Part shown: positions 34,653-43,160 of the stretch, in pieces
Numbering within the stretch: position 1 is the stretch's first letter
Layout of the letters: each line of letters begins with the position of its first letter
Assembly (NCBI RefSeq): GCF_000010165.1
Contig: NC_012491.1
Location: forward strand, 2,363,501 to 2,427,500
Origin: Brevibacillus brevis NBRC 100599
GTDB lineage: Bacteria > Bacillota > Bacilli > Brevibacillales > Brevibacillaceae
DNA: 64,000 nucleotides
Reading direction: 5' to 3'
Made by a program: the position numbers and the translations under genes
Notes under the pieces: model-generated
Seen by the model: only the letters and a program-made list of their open reading frames with translations
What the model was told of the DNA's origin: nothing
Database searches by the model: none

Positions 34653-34689
34653 AAAAAAACAGGTCGCCGATTCAGGCAACCTGTTTTTT
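34653..34689. terminator. Bidirectional terminator
   Basis: AAAAAACAGGTCGCC pairs with GGCAACCTGTTTTTT (one mismatch) between the convergent yqhO and yqhP. It touches the yqhP stop codon. Confidence 0.9.
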
Positions 34690-35047
34690 AGTGGGAGATA
34701 TTATTTTGCGATTTTTCGTCTGGTTTCTCTTTTTGCTTCCCTTTGCTGCCTTCGATCACACGAAACGGATGATCTTTTCTAGGAGGAGTCGACTGCTTTT
34801 TCACTGCTTGCCGAGCGATGGAGGGCTTTTGCTTCACCTTGACCTTTGGTTGTCTAGGTTTGCCTGCTCCAGCGCCTTGTGAAAAGAAGGAGCCGGTTTG
34901 TAAATAGTTGCGCACGACCAAGAAAAGGACAACGGATAATCCCAAGATGACAATCGTACTGATAGGATCATTGAAGAGGGTGACCAAAAATCCGTAAATC
35001 GCCAATACAATCACGATCAGAATCACTGGTGGAATGCGGCGTAACAT
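34688..35047 (-). CDS. yqhP: YqhP-like membrane protein (SA1362 family)
   Basis: 119 residues: two closely spaced TM segments (IPPVILIVIVLAIYGFLVTL and ISTIVILGLSVVLFLVV) and a very basic cytoplasmic tail (KVKVKQKPSIARQAVKKQ). The position between yqhO and yqhQ is the same as in B. subtilis, and it shares strand with yqhQ. Function unknown. Confidence 0.8.
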   Translation of the reverse strand: MLRRIPPVILIVIVLAIYGFLVTLFNDPISTIVILGLSVVLFLVVRNYLQTGSFFSQGAGAGKPRQPKVKVKQKPSIARQAVKKQSTPPRKDHPFRVIEGSKGKQKEKPDEKSQNNISH

Positions 35048-35083
35048 AGGGCTTCACCTCTATGGGAATAAAAATGCCTCACG

Positions 35084-36040
35084 TTATCCGGTCGTAACCA
35101 TTCTTTCCTGCACGTGCTTCTGATCAAGCTCCCGCATCTTTTGGAAGGAAGCGATGGCTACCTCGACTTGGCTGTCATCTGGTTCACGAGTTGTGATCTT
35201 TTGCAACCACAATCCTGGATAACCAAGGTAACGTAGGACGGGTACATCACGGAGCTTGTTTGTCCACTGCAAAACCTCATAAGAGACGCCGATTACCAGT
35301 GGCAAAAGAACAATGCGTTGTACGACCCTCTCCGTCAGGGAGTCATAACTAAACAGGGAGTAAATCACAACACCGACGAACACTGAAAAAATGAGAAAAC
35401 TGCTCCCACAACGATAATGCAGGGCGGAAAATTTTTGCACATTGGCTACTGTTAATTCTACCCCGGATTCGAACGCGTTAATCACTTTATGCTCGGCTCC
35501 ATGGTATTGAAAAAGCCTTTTAATCAACGGCGTTTGTGCAATCGCTGTAATGTAGCCGAGGAGGAGCAAAATTTTAAATCCGCCTTCAGCTAACGTTTGA
35601 GGAACGCCATCCGGTACCCATTTTCCAAGTAAAAAGTCTGCCAGGAAAACGGGAACGAGTGTAAATACGAATTTCCCGAACAGGAAGGAAAGTACTCCGA
35701 CAACAGCAACACCTAAAATCATGGTGAGCTTCGATGGACTTTCGGAGGCTTCTTCTCCAGACTCCTTACTGTATTGTTCAGAGGCGAAGTTGAGATGTTT
35801 GGCCCCATTGGCGCTGGCTTCGACCAAACCAACAATCCCACGCAAAAACGGAATCTTTTTTAGCGTAGTAATCCATTTATATTCGGACCTTGGGGATTCA
35901 AAATACTCAATTTCATGATTTTTTTTGCGAACAGCTGTAACGGTCGTGGTTTTGCCACCGAACATAACACCTTCGATGACGGCCTGACCGCCGTAGCTAG
36001 GTACGTTTTGTTGCGCCAATTCAATCACCATCCTTACCAC
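35084..36040 (-). CDS. yqhQ: DUF1385 membrane protein YqhQ
   Basis: 318 residues with the DUF1385 hallmarks: YGGQAVIEGVMFGGKTTTVT, FQYHGAEHKVINAFESG, LHYRCGSSFL and LGYPGLWLQKITTREPDD. Four or more TM segments are visible. The start is unclear: GTG at 36040 has no site, while GGTAAGG at 36032-36038 suits the later GTG 36028 or TTG 36019. The YGGQAVIEG core begins soon after any of them. The function is unknown; a metal-dependent membrane enzyme is possible from the conserved His and Glu. Confidence 0.9.
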   Translation of the reverse strand: MVRMVIELAQQNVPSYGGQAVIEGVMFGGKTTTVTAVRKKNHEIEYFESPRSEYKWITTLKKIPFLRGIVGLVEASANGAKHLNFASEQYSKESGEEASESPSKLTMILGVAVVGVLSFLFGKFVFTLVPVFLADFLLGKWVPDGVPQTLAEGGFKILLLLGYITAIAQTPLIKRLFQYHGAEHKVINAFESGVELTVANVQKFSALHYRCGSSFLIFSVFVGVVIYSLFSYDSLTERVVQRIVLLPLVIGVSYEVLQWTNKLRDVPVLRYLGYPGLWLQKITTREPDDSQVEVAIASFQKMRELDQKHVQERMVTTG

Positions 36041-36155
36041 TATATTAACGGAAATGGCGACTTGAAGCTACAAGGAGTTCGTATTTTTCCAACAAATGTA
36101 AAGCGGAAGTGAAAAGCTTAGAGGAAGAGCATACTAGAGAACAGAGGTGATGGAA

Positions 36156-36668
36156 ATGGAAATAAGCAAGACAGGACGAAGGCACAAGCAAGCACGCATA
36201 TCCCATACAGAAGAAGGCAGGCAAGGGAGTAAAAGAGTGTCCTTCTCGAAGATTTTGGAGGTGGCATTCTGGGGAACGATTATTTGGGGGCTCGTTCGAT
36301 TGATGGCTCACTTTTTGCACATGACTCCGTACGGAGTCGGAGCATTTGCACGTCCCTTTATCGGTATCGAGGACGAAAATACGTTTGCGAGCGTGTGCCT
36401 TGGTGGTATCGTGCTGTTCGTTGAAACTTTCGTTGCTTCATTTGTATTCAGCTTGCTATTTAGTCGGATCCGTGCGTGGTGGTTGGGGCTCGTCTACGGG
36501 GCGGTCATGTTAGGGATAGCGGGTTTCTTCTTTCATATCGGAAATTGGGAGGTTGCCACCTTCAGTACGGAAGGCGCTTGGTATTTGACGTTTGGCTTGT
36601 TCATTGGGATGACAATCATGCTCGAGCAATCAGACGAGAATCATGCATGGAATGAGTACACAAGGTAG
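36156..36668 (+). CDS. yqhR: YqhR membrane protein
   Basis: 170 residues from ATG at 36156 (AGAGG 8 nt upstream). It has a basic N-terminus, then four TM segments (ILEVAFWGTIIWGLVRLMAH, VCLGGIVLFVETFVASFVFS, WWLGLVYGAVMLGIAGFFFH, WYLTFGLFIGMTIMLE). It is divergent from yqhQ as in B. subtilis. Conserved in spore formers; function unknown. Confidence 0.85.
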   Translation: MEISKTGRRHKQARISHTEEGRQGSKRVSFSKILEVAFWGTIIWGLVRLMAHFLHMTPYGVGAFARPFIGIEDENTFASVCLGGIVLFVETFVASFVFSLLFSRIRAWWLGLVYGAVMLGIAGFFFHIGNWEVATFSTEGAWYLTFGLFIGMTIMLEQSDENHAWNEYTR

Positions 36669-36738
36669 GAGGATTTCTCCGTTCCTTGTCAAAATGGATG
36701 TAACAATGTTCGAAATGTTGCTTTGGCGAATGACTACT

Positions 36739-36766
36739 TTGGATTCAGAGCGGCTTGTGGTAAAAT
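36739..36766 (+). promoter_or_regulatory. SigA-type promoter for aroQ-yqhT-efp
   Basis: TTGGAT (36739-36744), 16-nt spacer, TAAAAT (36761-36766), 43 nt before the aroQ start. Confidence 0.55.
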
Positions 36767-36808
36767 GTTTCATTAATAAAAAAACTTTTATAGGGAGAGG
36801 GATGGTCG

Positions 36809-37249
36809 ATGACTTCCGTCTTGTTATTGAACGGGCCCAACCTGAATTTATTGGGGACGAGGGAGCCGGATGTTTACGGAAGGGAAACGCTGGAGGATGT
36901 GGTGACAATCCTGACGGGTGTTATGGATGAGTTGGGCGGAAAGCTTGAGCATCTCCAATCGAATCATGAAGGTGTCCTCATCGACGCGATTCATCAAGCG
37001 AGAGGTGTCCATGACGGCATCCTGATCAATCCAGGCGCATTCACCCATTACAGCTATGCGATCCGAGACGCTTTGGCCAGTGTAGCTCTTCCGACGATTG
37101 AAGTACATATTTCCAATATTCATACACGGGAACCATTTCGCCATCACTCAGTCATCGCACCTATTACGATTGGACAAGTTGTCGGGCTGGGGATCGATGG
37201 ATATGAATGGGCGTTAAGAGCGCTCGTCCGTAAAATCGAAAAAAAATAA
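36809..37249 (+). CDS. aroQ: 3-dehydroquinate dehydratase, type II
   Basis: 146 residues: LLLNGPNLNLLGTREPDVYG with the catalytic Tyr, QSNHEGVLIDAIHQA, INPGAFTHYSYAIRDAL with the loop after it, and EVHISNIHTREPFRHHS with the catalytic His. It forms 3-dehydroshikimate in chorismate synthesis, the same pathway as aroK in this window. ATG at 36809 follows GGGAGAGGG. It matches B. subtilis yqhS. Confidence 0.95.
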   Translation: MTSVLLLNGPNLNLLGTREPDVYGRETLEDVVTILTGVMDELGGKLEHLQSNHEGVLIDAIHQARGVHDGILINPGAFTHYSYAIRDALASVALPTIEVHISNIHTREPFRHHSVIAPITIGQVVGLGIDGYEWALRALVRKIEKK

Positions 37250-37277
37250 AAGCTTTCAAAAAGGGGAAAAGGCTGCC

Positions 37278-38348
37278 ATGAAACAACGTCTGCATAAATT
37301 GCGCGAGGCACTTACACAAGTGGGAGCAGAGGCGTTTATTACCGAAAAAACAGAGAATCGCTTCTACTTGAGCGGTTTCACCGGATCAACGGGATGGGTA
37401 ATTGTCACGGAAACAGAAGCGTTTCTCGTCACTGATTTCCGCTATGTGGAACAAGCCCACGAACAAGCACCTGAATTTACAGTGATCAATAACGAAAGAA
37501 AAGCTGTGGAAGCGATGGCAAAGCTTTTGCAAGAAAAAGGGATCAAGCGCTTGGCATTCGAGAGCAGCGTGTCCTTTAGCACGTATCAGGAATGGAACAA
37601 AGGATTCAACGGAGTAGAGCTGGTGCCAACAAGCGGTCTGCTTGAAAAAATTCGCATGTTTAAAGACGAATCCGAGATGGTTATCATTCGTGAAGCGGTT
37701 CGTATCGCGGAAGCAGCATTTACGCATATTCAAGGCTACATCAAGCCAGGTGTGCGTGAATCCGATGTTGCCTTGGAATTGGAGTACTTCATGCGCAAGC
37801 AAGGTGCGACAGGCTCTGCTTTTGATATTATCGTAGCGTCAGGTGTGCGCGGCGCTCTGCCACATGGACGTGCGTCCGAGAAAGTGATTCAGGCAGGGGA
37901 AATGGTTACACTCGACTTTGGTGCTGCTTATCAGGGCTATCATTCCGATATCACACGCACATTGTCTGTGGGAGAGCCAGACCCGAAAATGCGTGAAATC
38001 TACGATATCGTTCTGCGTGCACAGCTGGCAGGTTTAGAAGCACTGAAGCCAGGTGTATCCGCAAAAGACGCTGACGCAGCAACGAGAGATCTCATCACAG
38101 CAGCAGGCTATGGGGATGCCTATGGACATAGCGCAGGTCATGGTCTCGGATTGGAAGTTCACGAGCTGCCAGGGCTTTCGACTGTGAGCACCTTCGTATT
38201 GGAGCCAGGTATGCTCGTAACGATGGAGCCAGGCATTTACGTGACAGGACTTGGTGGCGTTCGAATCGAAGACGATGTGTGGATTACAGCTGATGGCCAT
38301 GAGAACCTGAACAAGTCTACGAAAGAGTTGCTCATTTTGCCTGTGTAA
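37278..38348 (+). CDS. yqhT: M24 family aminopeptidase (YqhT, Xaa-Pro type)
   Basis: 356 residues: N-terminal creatinase-like domain (1-125) and C-terminal pita-bread fold. The dimetal ligands are visible as the Asp in VTLDFGAAY, the Asp in SDITRTLSVG, the His in GHGLGLEVHELPG, the Glu in MEPGIYV and the Glu in RIEDDV. It probably removes the first residue of peptides with proline second. It is encoded directly before efp, the translation factor for polyproline, as in B. subtilis. Confidence 0.93.
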   Translation: MKQRLHKLREALTQVGAEAFITEKTENRFYLSGFTGSTGWVIVTETEAFLVTDFRYVEQAHEQAPEFTVINNERKAVEAMAKLLQEKGIKRLAFESSVSFSTYQEWNKGFNGVELVPTSGLLEKIRMFKDESEMVIIREAVRIAEAAFTHIQGYIKPGVRESDVALELEYFMRKQGATGSAFDIIVASGVRGALPHGRASEKVIQAGEMVTLDFGAAYQGYHSDITRTLSVGEPDPKMREIYDIVLRAQLAGLEALKPGVSAKDADAATRDLITAAGYGDAYGHSAGHGLGLEVHELPGLSTVSTFVLEPGMLVTMEPGIYVTGLGGVRIEDDVWITADGHENLNKSTKELLILPV

Positions 38349-38389
38349 TTTATACTTATTCTGTTATTGATTGATTTGGGAGGACTACC

Positions 38390-38947
38390 ATGATCTCTGT
38401 AAACGATTTTCGTACCGGTTTGACAATCGAAGTGGATGGCAATATTTTTACCGTGCTAGAATTCCAACACGTAAAACCAGGTAAAGGTGCGGCATTCGTT
38501 CGCTCCAAACTGCGCAATCTGCGTAGCGGCAACACAACAGAAATGACCTTCCGCGGCGGTGAAAAAGTTAACCCTGCCCGCATCGAATCCAGCACGATGC
38601 AATACCTGTATGCGAGCGGAGACGAGTACACTTTCATGAATACTGAAACATATGAGCAAATGACGTTCACTCGCAACCAAATCGAGCGTGAGCTGCGTTT
38701 CCTCAAAGAAAACATGAACGTGCAAATCATGCAGTACAACGGAGAAACAATCGGTATTCAATTGCCGAATACAGTTGAACTCGTTGTAACTGAATGTGAG
38801 CCAGGTGTAAAAGGTGACACTGCTTCTAACGTAACAAAGAAAGCAACCTTGGAAACTGGTTTCGTAGTAAACGTTCCTCTCTTCGTAGAAGAAGGAGAGC
38901 GTCTGATCATCGATACTCGTACGGAAGCATACGTTTCCCGCGCGTAA
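38390..38947 (+). CDS. efp: Elongation factor P
   Basis: 185 residues, three beta-barrel domains. The domain I loop [12 protein letters not shown] carries K32, the site modified by 5-aminopentanol in B. subtilis. The closing motif [16 protein letters not shown] is typical. It relieves ribosome stalling at polyproline. A strong terminator follows, and the B. subtilis-like gene order resumes only at yqhV (44839). Confidence 0.97.
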   Translation: MISVNDFRTGLTIEVDGNIFTVLEFQHVKPGKGAAFVRSKLRNLRSGNTTEMTFRGGEKVNPARIESSTMQYLYASGDEYTFMNTETYEQMTFTRNQIERELRFLKENMNVQIMQYNGETIGIQLPNTVELVVTECEPGVKGDTASNVTKKATLETGFVVNVPLFVEEGERLIIDTRTEAYVSRA

Positions 38948-38963
38948 AAGTACGGATTGCAAG

Positions 38964-38997
38964 AAAAAGCTGTGCCCAAATGGGTGCAGCTTTTTTT
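38964..38997 (+). terminator. Terminator of efp
   Basis: AAAAAGCTGTGCCC pairs with GGGTGCAGCTTTTT around AAAT, with a T7 tract. Confidence 0.9.
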
Positions 38998-39090
38998 ATT
39001 TGCTTCTCCTATCGATGTGGGATTGTAAAAATTATGCAATTCCACTACATTTAGTAGTACAGAGAAATAGTAATGTGGAGGGGCATGGCT

Positions 39091-39945
39091 TTGAGAACGG
39101 AACAAGAAATGATGAACATGCTGATTGATTTCGCTAGGAAGGATGATCGAATCCGCTTGGTAACCTTGGAAGGGTCACGCACGAACAAAAATATACCAGC
39201 TGATCCTTTCCAAGATTATGATGTTTCGTATTTTGTGACTGAGATGGCTTCTTTCAAGGAAAATGATCAATGGCTCGATGTTTTTGGGAATCGGATCATG
39301 ATGCAAAAACCGGAGGATATGGAGCTTTTTCCGTCCGAGTTAGGGAATTGGTTTTCCTATCTCATGCTATTTGAGGATGGAAATAAAGTGGATCTGACGC
39401 TGATCCCGATAGACGAGACAGAGCAGTATTTTGCAGAAAGCGACGGTCTGGTTGAGATTTTGCTAGATAAAGACGAGCTTATCAAACACGAGGTGCTCCC
39501 TTCCGATCGCCAATATTGGACCCGGAAGCCAAGTGCCAGAGAGTTTGATGACTGCTGCAATGAATTTTGGATGGTATCTACTTATGTTGTCAAAGGTTTG
39601 GCGAGAAAAGAAATTCTGTTTGCGATTGACCATCTCAACGAAATTGCCCGACCAAATTTGCTCCGCATGATGGCTTGGCAAATCGGATGTGAGAAAGGAT
39701 TTACCTTTAGTGTCGGGAAAAACTACAAATTTATCGATCGCTATCTTCCAAAAGAAGACTGGGAAGCGTTACTATCCAGCTATAACGAAAACGGCTACCC
39801 GCAGATGTGGGAATCGTTATTCATTTGCTATGAGCTATTTCGAAAGTACTCCAAAGCGGTGGCAGAAAATCTCGAATATCCGTATCCAGATTACGATGAA
39901 GCCATTACCAAGTACGCGGAACATATCTACCATTCATGGAAATGA
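39091..39945 (+). CDS. Aminoglycoside 6-adenylyltransferase, ANT(6)/AadK type
   Basis: 284 residues from TTG at 39091. GGAGGGG lies 8 nt upstream, and the start matches the N-terminus and length of B. subtilis AadK (MR-EQEMM). The nucleotidyltransferase motif is LEGSRTNKN plus DPFQDYDVSYFVT, and KVDLTLIP holds the third Asp. EFWMVSTYVVKGLARKEILF is nearly identical to AadK. It adenylylates streptomycin at position 6. It is probably an intrinsic chromosomal gene, since base composition matches neighbours and no mobile element is seen. Confidence 0.93.
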   Translation: MRTEQEMMNMLIDFARKDDRIRLVTLEGSRTNKNIPADPFQDYDVSYFVTEMASFKENDQWLDVFGNRIMMQKPEDMELFPSELGNWFSYLMLFEDGNKVDLTLIPIDETEQYFAESDGLVEILLDKDELIKHEVLPSDRQYWTRKPSAREFDDCCNEFWMVSTYVVKGLARKEILFAIDHLNEIARPNLLRMMAWQIGCEKGFTFSVGKNYKFIDRYLPKEDWEALLSSYNENGYPQMWESLFICYELFRKYSKAVAENLEYPYPDYDEAITKYAEHIYHSWK

Positions 39946-39957
39946 TGGATGGAACTC

Positions 39958-39985
39958 AACCGCCTTTTATCAAGGGCGGTTTTCT
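39958..39985 (+). terminator. Terminator of the aminoglycoside adenylyltransferase gene
   Basis: AACCGCC pairs with GGCGGTT around a 10-nt loop, then TTTC. Confidence 0.8.
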
Positions 39986-40018
39986 TATGTTGTCGAACGC
40001 TTGACCACTAAAGCTGGC

Positions 40019-40228
40019 GAGAAGAAAAAGCACAGGGCTCGTAGACCTTGACAACGCCTACCCAGTCGGAACTTAAAAAGGGGACCACGCTTGTCGAACA
40101 CTTCTTCTTCGAGAAACATCCGCCCGTAGGGTGGCTTTGTTCGACGGTCCCCTTTTTAAAGTGGAGACGGCCAGTGAATCCCCCTTGCAGGCGTGTCAGA
40201 GTCGAAGAGAACTGTGCTTTTTCTTCTC
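40019..40228. repeat. 210-bp imperfect palindrome of unknown nature
   Basis: Nested inverted repeats share one centre. The outer 17 bp are perfect (40019-40035 with 40212-40228). Then come 40049-40059 with 40189-40198 (one bulge), 40071-40086 with 40146-40162 (one bulge), and a perfect 7 bp GTCGAAC/GTTCGAC (40093-40099 with 40139-40145). The 39-nt loop contains two small hairpins. The inner AAAAAGGGGACC/GGTCCCCTTTTT pair would also act as a bidirectional terminator. No credible ORF lies inside. It could be a miniature inverted-repeat element, a palindromic intergenic repeat, or the gene of a highly structured RNA. Confidence 0.75.
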
Positions 40229-40366
40229 CTCCACAATGTTGACTCAAACTTTTTTTAAAAAATGCATTCATTTTTGGAAAGAAAATACAAAATGATCCGT
40301 TAATCCATATGAACCTGCCAAAATGAACGCTGCGCAGCGAACTTTTTTGAAATGGGAGGATTTCCT
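40229..40366 (+). promoter_or_regulatory. Upstream region of the ECF sigma gene
   Basis: Contains a perfect 12-bp palindrome CGCTGCGCAGCG (40328-40339) just before the gene. TGAACC lies about 14 nt before the palindrome and loosely resembles an ECF -35 element, but no clear CGTC-type -10 follows. Autoregulation is therefore only possible. Confidence 0.35.
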
Positions 40367-40936
40367 TTGCAGGATGATTGGTTGCTCATACAACAGGTAC
40401 AAAAAGGGAATCGGGATGCCTACGCGCACCTGGTCGACAAGTACAAAGAACGATTATACAGCTATCTTTATCGAATGACGGGACAGCAGCAGGATGCTCA
40501 AGACCTGACACAAGAGGCTTTCATCAAAGCGTACTGTCAGTTGGATAAATATAAGCCGACAGATGCTTTTTTGGCCTGGCTGTATCGGATTGCGTCCAAC
40601 TTGTGTATAGACGCGTGGCGCAAGAACAAGCACTATGCCAAAACACCTTTGGAAGAGACAAGACTGATTGAATCTGATACACCGGAAAAAGCGTATTTGG
40701 AAAAAGAAAAGCAAGATACCTTGCAGCAGCAAATCATGGCGTTGAGGGAAGAATACCGCGTTGTGTTTATGCTGAAATACTTGGAACAGATGAGCTACAA
40801 AGAGATTAGCGAAATTTTGCATGTTCCGGTTACAACCGTACAAATGCGTATCCATCACGCCAAGAAAAAGCTCCGGGCTAGTATCGCGCAAGAAATGTCA
40901 GGAGGTGCAGCTATCTATGAATTGCTCCAAAACTGA
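40367..40936 (+). CDS. ECF RNA polymerase sigma factor
   Basis: 189 residues from TTG at 40367 (GGGAGGA 6 nt upstream; the ATG at 40352 overlaps that site). Region 2 is DAYAHLVDKYKERLYSYLYR to FLAWLYRIASNLCIDAWRK. Region 4 is LREEYRVVFMLKYLEQMSY with the HTH EISEILHVPVTTVQMRIHHA. There is no region 3. It overlaps the anti-sigma gene by 20 nt, which indicates coupled translation. It should respond to an envelope stress sensed by its partner (family inference). Confidence 0.93.
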   Translation: MQDDWLLIQQVQKGNRDAYAHLVDKYKERLYSYLYRMTGQQQDAQDLTQEAFIKAYCQLDKYKPTDAFLAWLYRIASNLCIDAWRKNKHYAKTPLEETRLIESDTPEKAYLEKEKQDTLQQQIMALREEYRVVFMLKYLEQMSYKEISEILHVPVTTVQMRIHHAKKKLRASIAQEMSGGAAIYELLQN

Positions 40937-42611
40937 AGAGTTGCGCAGGTATTTGACTGGTGAGCTATCTGAAGGTGATGCTAGACTGCTGGAACGACAT
41001 GTCGAAGACTGCCTGCTCTGTCAGAGGCTGATGATGGAGGAAGAGGATAGCGACGAGGAGTTCCCGAGCCTGCACGTTCCAAGCGCGTTGCCCACAGATT
41101 TTACTTCCCAGGTGATGGCGGCGTTAGAGCAAGTGCAATTGCCAAAACCAAAACTAAACTGGAAAAAAAGGAGTGTAAACATTTTGAAGAAAACAGCGTT
41201 AGCTGTGGCGAGTGTCACAGCAATCATTACATTTGGGTCCATGGTGTCTCCGACTTTTGCGAGCTACGTAAACAGTGTCATACAATCCATACAAGGTATC
41301 GACCAAGGAATGAAGCAGGCAGCTGAGAAGGGTTATGTCCAGGAAATCAATAAAAAGGTGACGGATCAAGGAATTACACTGGTTGTAAAAGAAGTAGTTG
41401 CGGATCCAGTGCGGATGGCGATCATTGCAAATATCGTGGATCAAAATGGCAAGCGTATCCCGTTTGATGAGGAAAAAGACGGATTGTCCCTTACTTACAA
41501 AACCAAGTCAGGTGAAGACCTGAATCCTGGGGGAGGGGGCTATACCTACGGTGAGGAAGGAGAGTATCTTGTCGTCAGCCATGATATTTTCCGATTCCTG
41601 AAAGATAGCAAGGCATTGCCGGATGAGATCATCGTCGGTGTCGAAGCAACCATGTTAGGTGGGAAAGAAGGTAGCTGGAAGGTAGAGTTTCCAGTTGATA
41701 TGAAAAAGGCAAGGGCAGTGGCAAACTACACCAAGATTGGACAAAAATATTTGACTCCGAATGGAATCGAGATCATGTTGCAAAACATTATGACGGTACC
41801 GAGCACAAGTATGATGGAGTTGGAAATAGACTGGACAAAAGAAAGAGAAGAACAAATCCAAAAATGGAAAGAGCAAAACGGTTGGATTGTAAAAGGGCCA
41901 AAAACAGGTGCATTCACAGAAGCCGAGAGGATGGAGAGGTATTTCATCGACATGGGGGTAGCATTCCAAATATTTGATGAAAAAGGGAATGTGGTAGCAG
42001 GATGGGACGATGCGTTGCATGAAGAACTTAACCAAATTCGAAAGAACAACGTAGAGCACTCGTACCGTGGAAAAGTGCATGATGACGGCAAAGGAGTTAC
42101 GAAATGGAATGGGATAACTCCACTAGCAAAGGATCAAACGTACAAATTAAAAATGCACTCCCTGTACCTGTATGAGCCATCGAAATTTCAGGCATCCATC
42201 CCGGTGGATACCCTGTTAAAGGATAAGGTGGCCGTGACAAACAGTGACAGTACGTATACCTTAACGGGCTTTACCTTAAAAACAACGGAGGACGAAGAAA
42301 AAATCGGGGATGAGACCTATTTTGGAAAAGGTGCTCTGATTTCGTTCTCGGGTATACTGCCAGAAGGAATCGTCTACACGACTGAATGGTCGGCACAGGA
42401 TGAGTCCAAACAAACTTACAATGTAAAGCTTCAAGGAACAACCTATACAAGAGGCAAGGACGGAAGAGTACATGTTACAGGAACATTCTTCATCCGCGAC
42501 CTTGAAAAACAGCCAAAAGAGCTAAAGCTGTCACACGCTATTCAACAACGCCAATACCAAGACCTCAATTGGGAAGTTCCGTTTGACACGTCCAATAACA
42601 CCAAACGCTAA
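40917..42611 (+). CDS. Zinc-type anti-sigma factor with large extracytoplasmic DUF4179-like domain
   Basis: 564 residues from ATG at 40917 (GGAGGTG 9 nt upstream). The cytoplasmic N-terminus has the ZAS zinc motif: C3, then H28-x3-C32-x2-C35 in RHVEDCLLC. A single TM segment (KTALAVASVTAIITFGSMV, about 93-113) follows. Residues 120-560 are an outer domain: a DUF4179-like part (SVIQSIQGIDQGMKQAAEKG) and further beta-rich domains. It should hold the preceding sigma factor inactive until a signal outside the membrane is sensed. The outer part is much larger than in simple anti-sigma factors. Confidence 0.88.
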   Translation: MNCSKTEELRRYLTGELSEGDARLLERHVEDCLLCQRLMMEEEDSDEEFPSLHVPSALPTDFTSQVMAALEQVQLPKPKLNWKKRSVNILKKTALAVASVTAIITFGSMVSPTFASYVNSVIQSIQGIDQGMKQAAEKGYVQEINKKVTDQGITLVVKEVVADPVRMAIIANIVDQNGKRIPFDEEKDGLSLTYKTKSGEDLNPGGGGYTYGEEGEYLVVSHDIFRFLKDSKALPDEIIVGVEATMLGGKEGSWKVEFPVDMKKARAVANYTKIGQKYLTPNGIEIMLQNIMTVPSTSMMELEIDWTKEREEQIQKWKEQNGWIVKGPKTGAFTEAERMERYFIDMGVAFQIFDEKGNVVAGWDDALHEELNQIRKNNVEHSYRGKVHDDGKGVTKWNGITPLAKDQTYKLKMHSLYLYEPSKFQASIPVDTLLKDKVAVTNSDSTYTLTGFTLKTTEDEEKIGDETYFGKGALISFSGILPEGIVYTTEWSAQDESKQTYNVKLQGTTYTRGKDGRVHVTGTFFIRDLEKQPKELKLSHAIQQRQYQDLNWEVPFDTSNNTKR

Positions 42612-42623
42612 AACGACATAGAC

Positions 42624-42664
42624 AAATCCCCCTCCTGGATGTAAAAGAGGGGGATTTCGTTTTT
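42624..42664. terminator. Bidirectional terminator
   Basis: AAATCCCCCTC pairs with GAGGGGGATTT, T-rich beyond. It separates the anti-sigma gene from the convergent DUF441 gene and reaches that gene's stop. Confidence 0.8.
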
Positions 42665-43130
42665 ATCTGCTTCCAAACCATTCCCACAGCTTCAACACAA
42701 ACGCTGTAATACCAGCAGCCATCAAAGGCCCGACGGGAATACCCCGAAAAAACACAATGCCAATAATCGAGCCAATCACTAGACCGACGATCATATGTGG
42801 CTCCGAGCGTAGCAAATCGAGTCCTTTTCCATTCATCCAGGTGGCAATAGCCCCACCAGCCAGTGCGGTTAAGCCGACAACCGTAGTGAAAAGAGGCGTG
42901 ACGTCTTTCCATGATATTTTTTCGCTGGCGAATGGAACCAGTACGGAAATGGTCAAAAAGAGCAGCCCGAGCTCCAATCCGCGTCGTTCTACTGTTGGGA
43001 AAAAACGCTCCAGTGCCGTTAGCTTCAACACCAACAATATACTTGCGGCAGTCGCAATAATCGGTGAGCGCCCAATAAGACCGATAACGATTAGGATGAC
43101 CAGCATTACTTCTCCAGACATCATTGGCAT
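42663..43130 (-). CDS. UPF0756 (DUF441) membrane protein, YtwI-like
   Basis: 155 residues from ATG at 43130 (AGGGG 5 nt upstream). Four TM segments are visible. The family pattern [21 protein letters not shown] and the C-terminal [21 protein letters not shown] are present. The role is unknown. It lies downstream of comAB on the same strand with a 30-nt gap, so co-transcription is possible. Confidence 0.85.
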
Positions 43131-43160
43131 CAAAACCCCTGTCCCTGTTCTCTTTTCACA

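Noticed and set aside
39091-39945. Aminoglycoside adenylyltransferase as a recent mobile resistance gene
   Set aside because: It closely resembles chromosomal AadK of Bacillus, composition matches its neighbours, and no transposase, integron or direct repeats were seen.
40041-40247. Short open frames within the large palindrome
   Set aside because: They are mirror images imposed by the inverted repeat, lack ribosome sites and have no protein-like composition.
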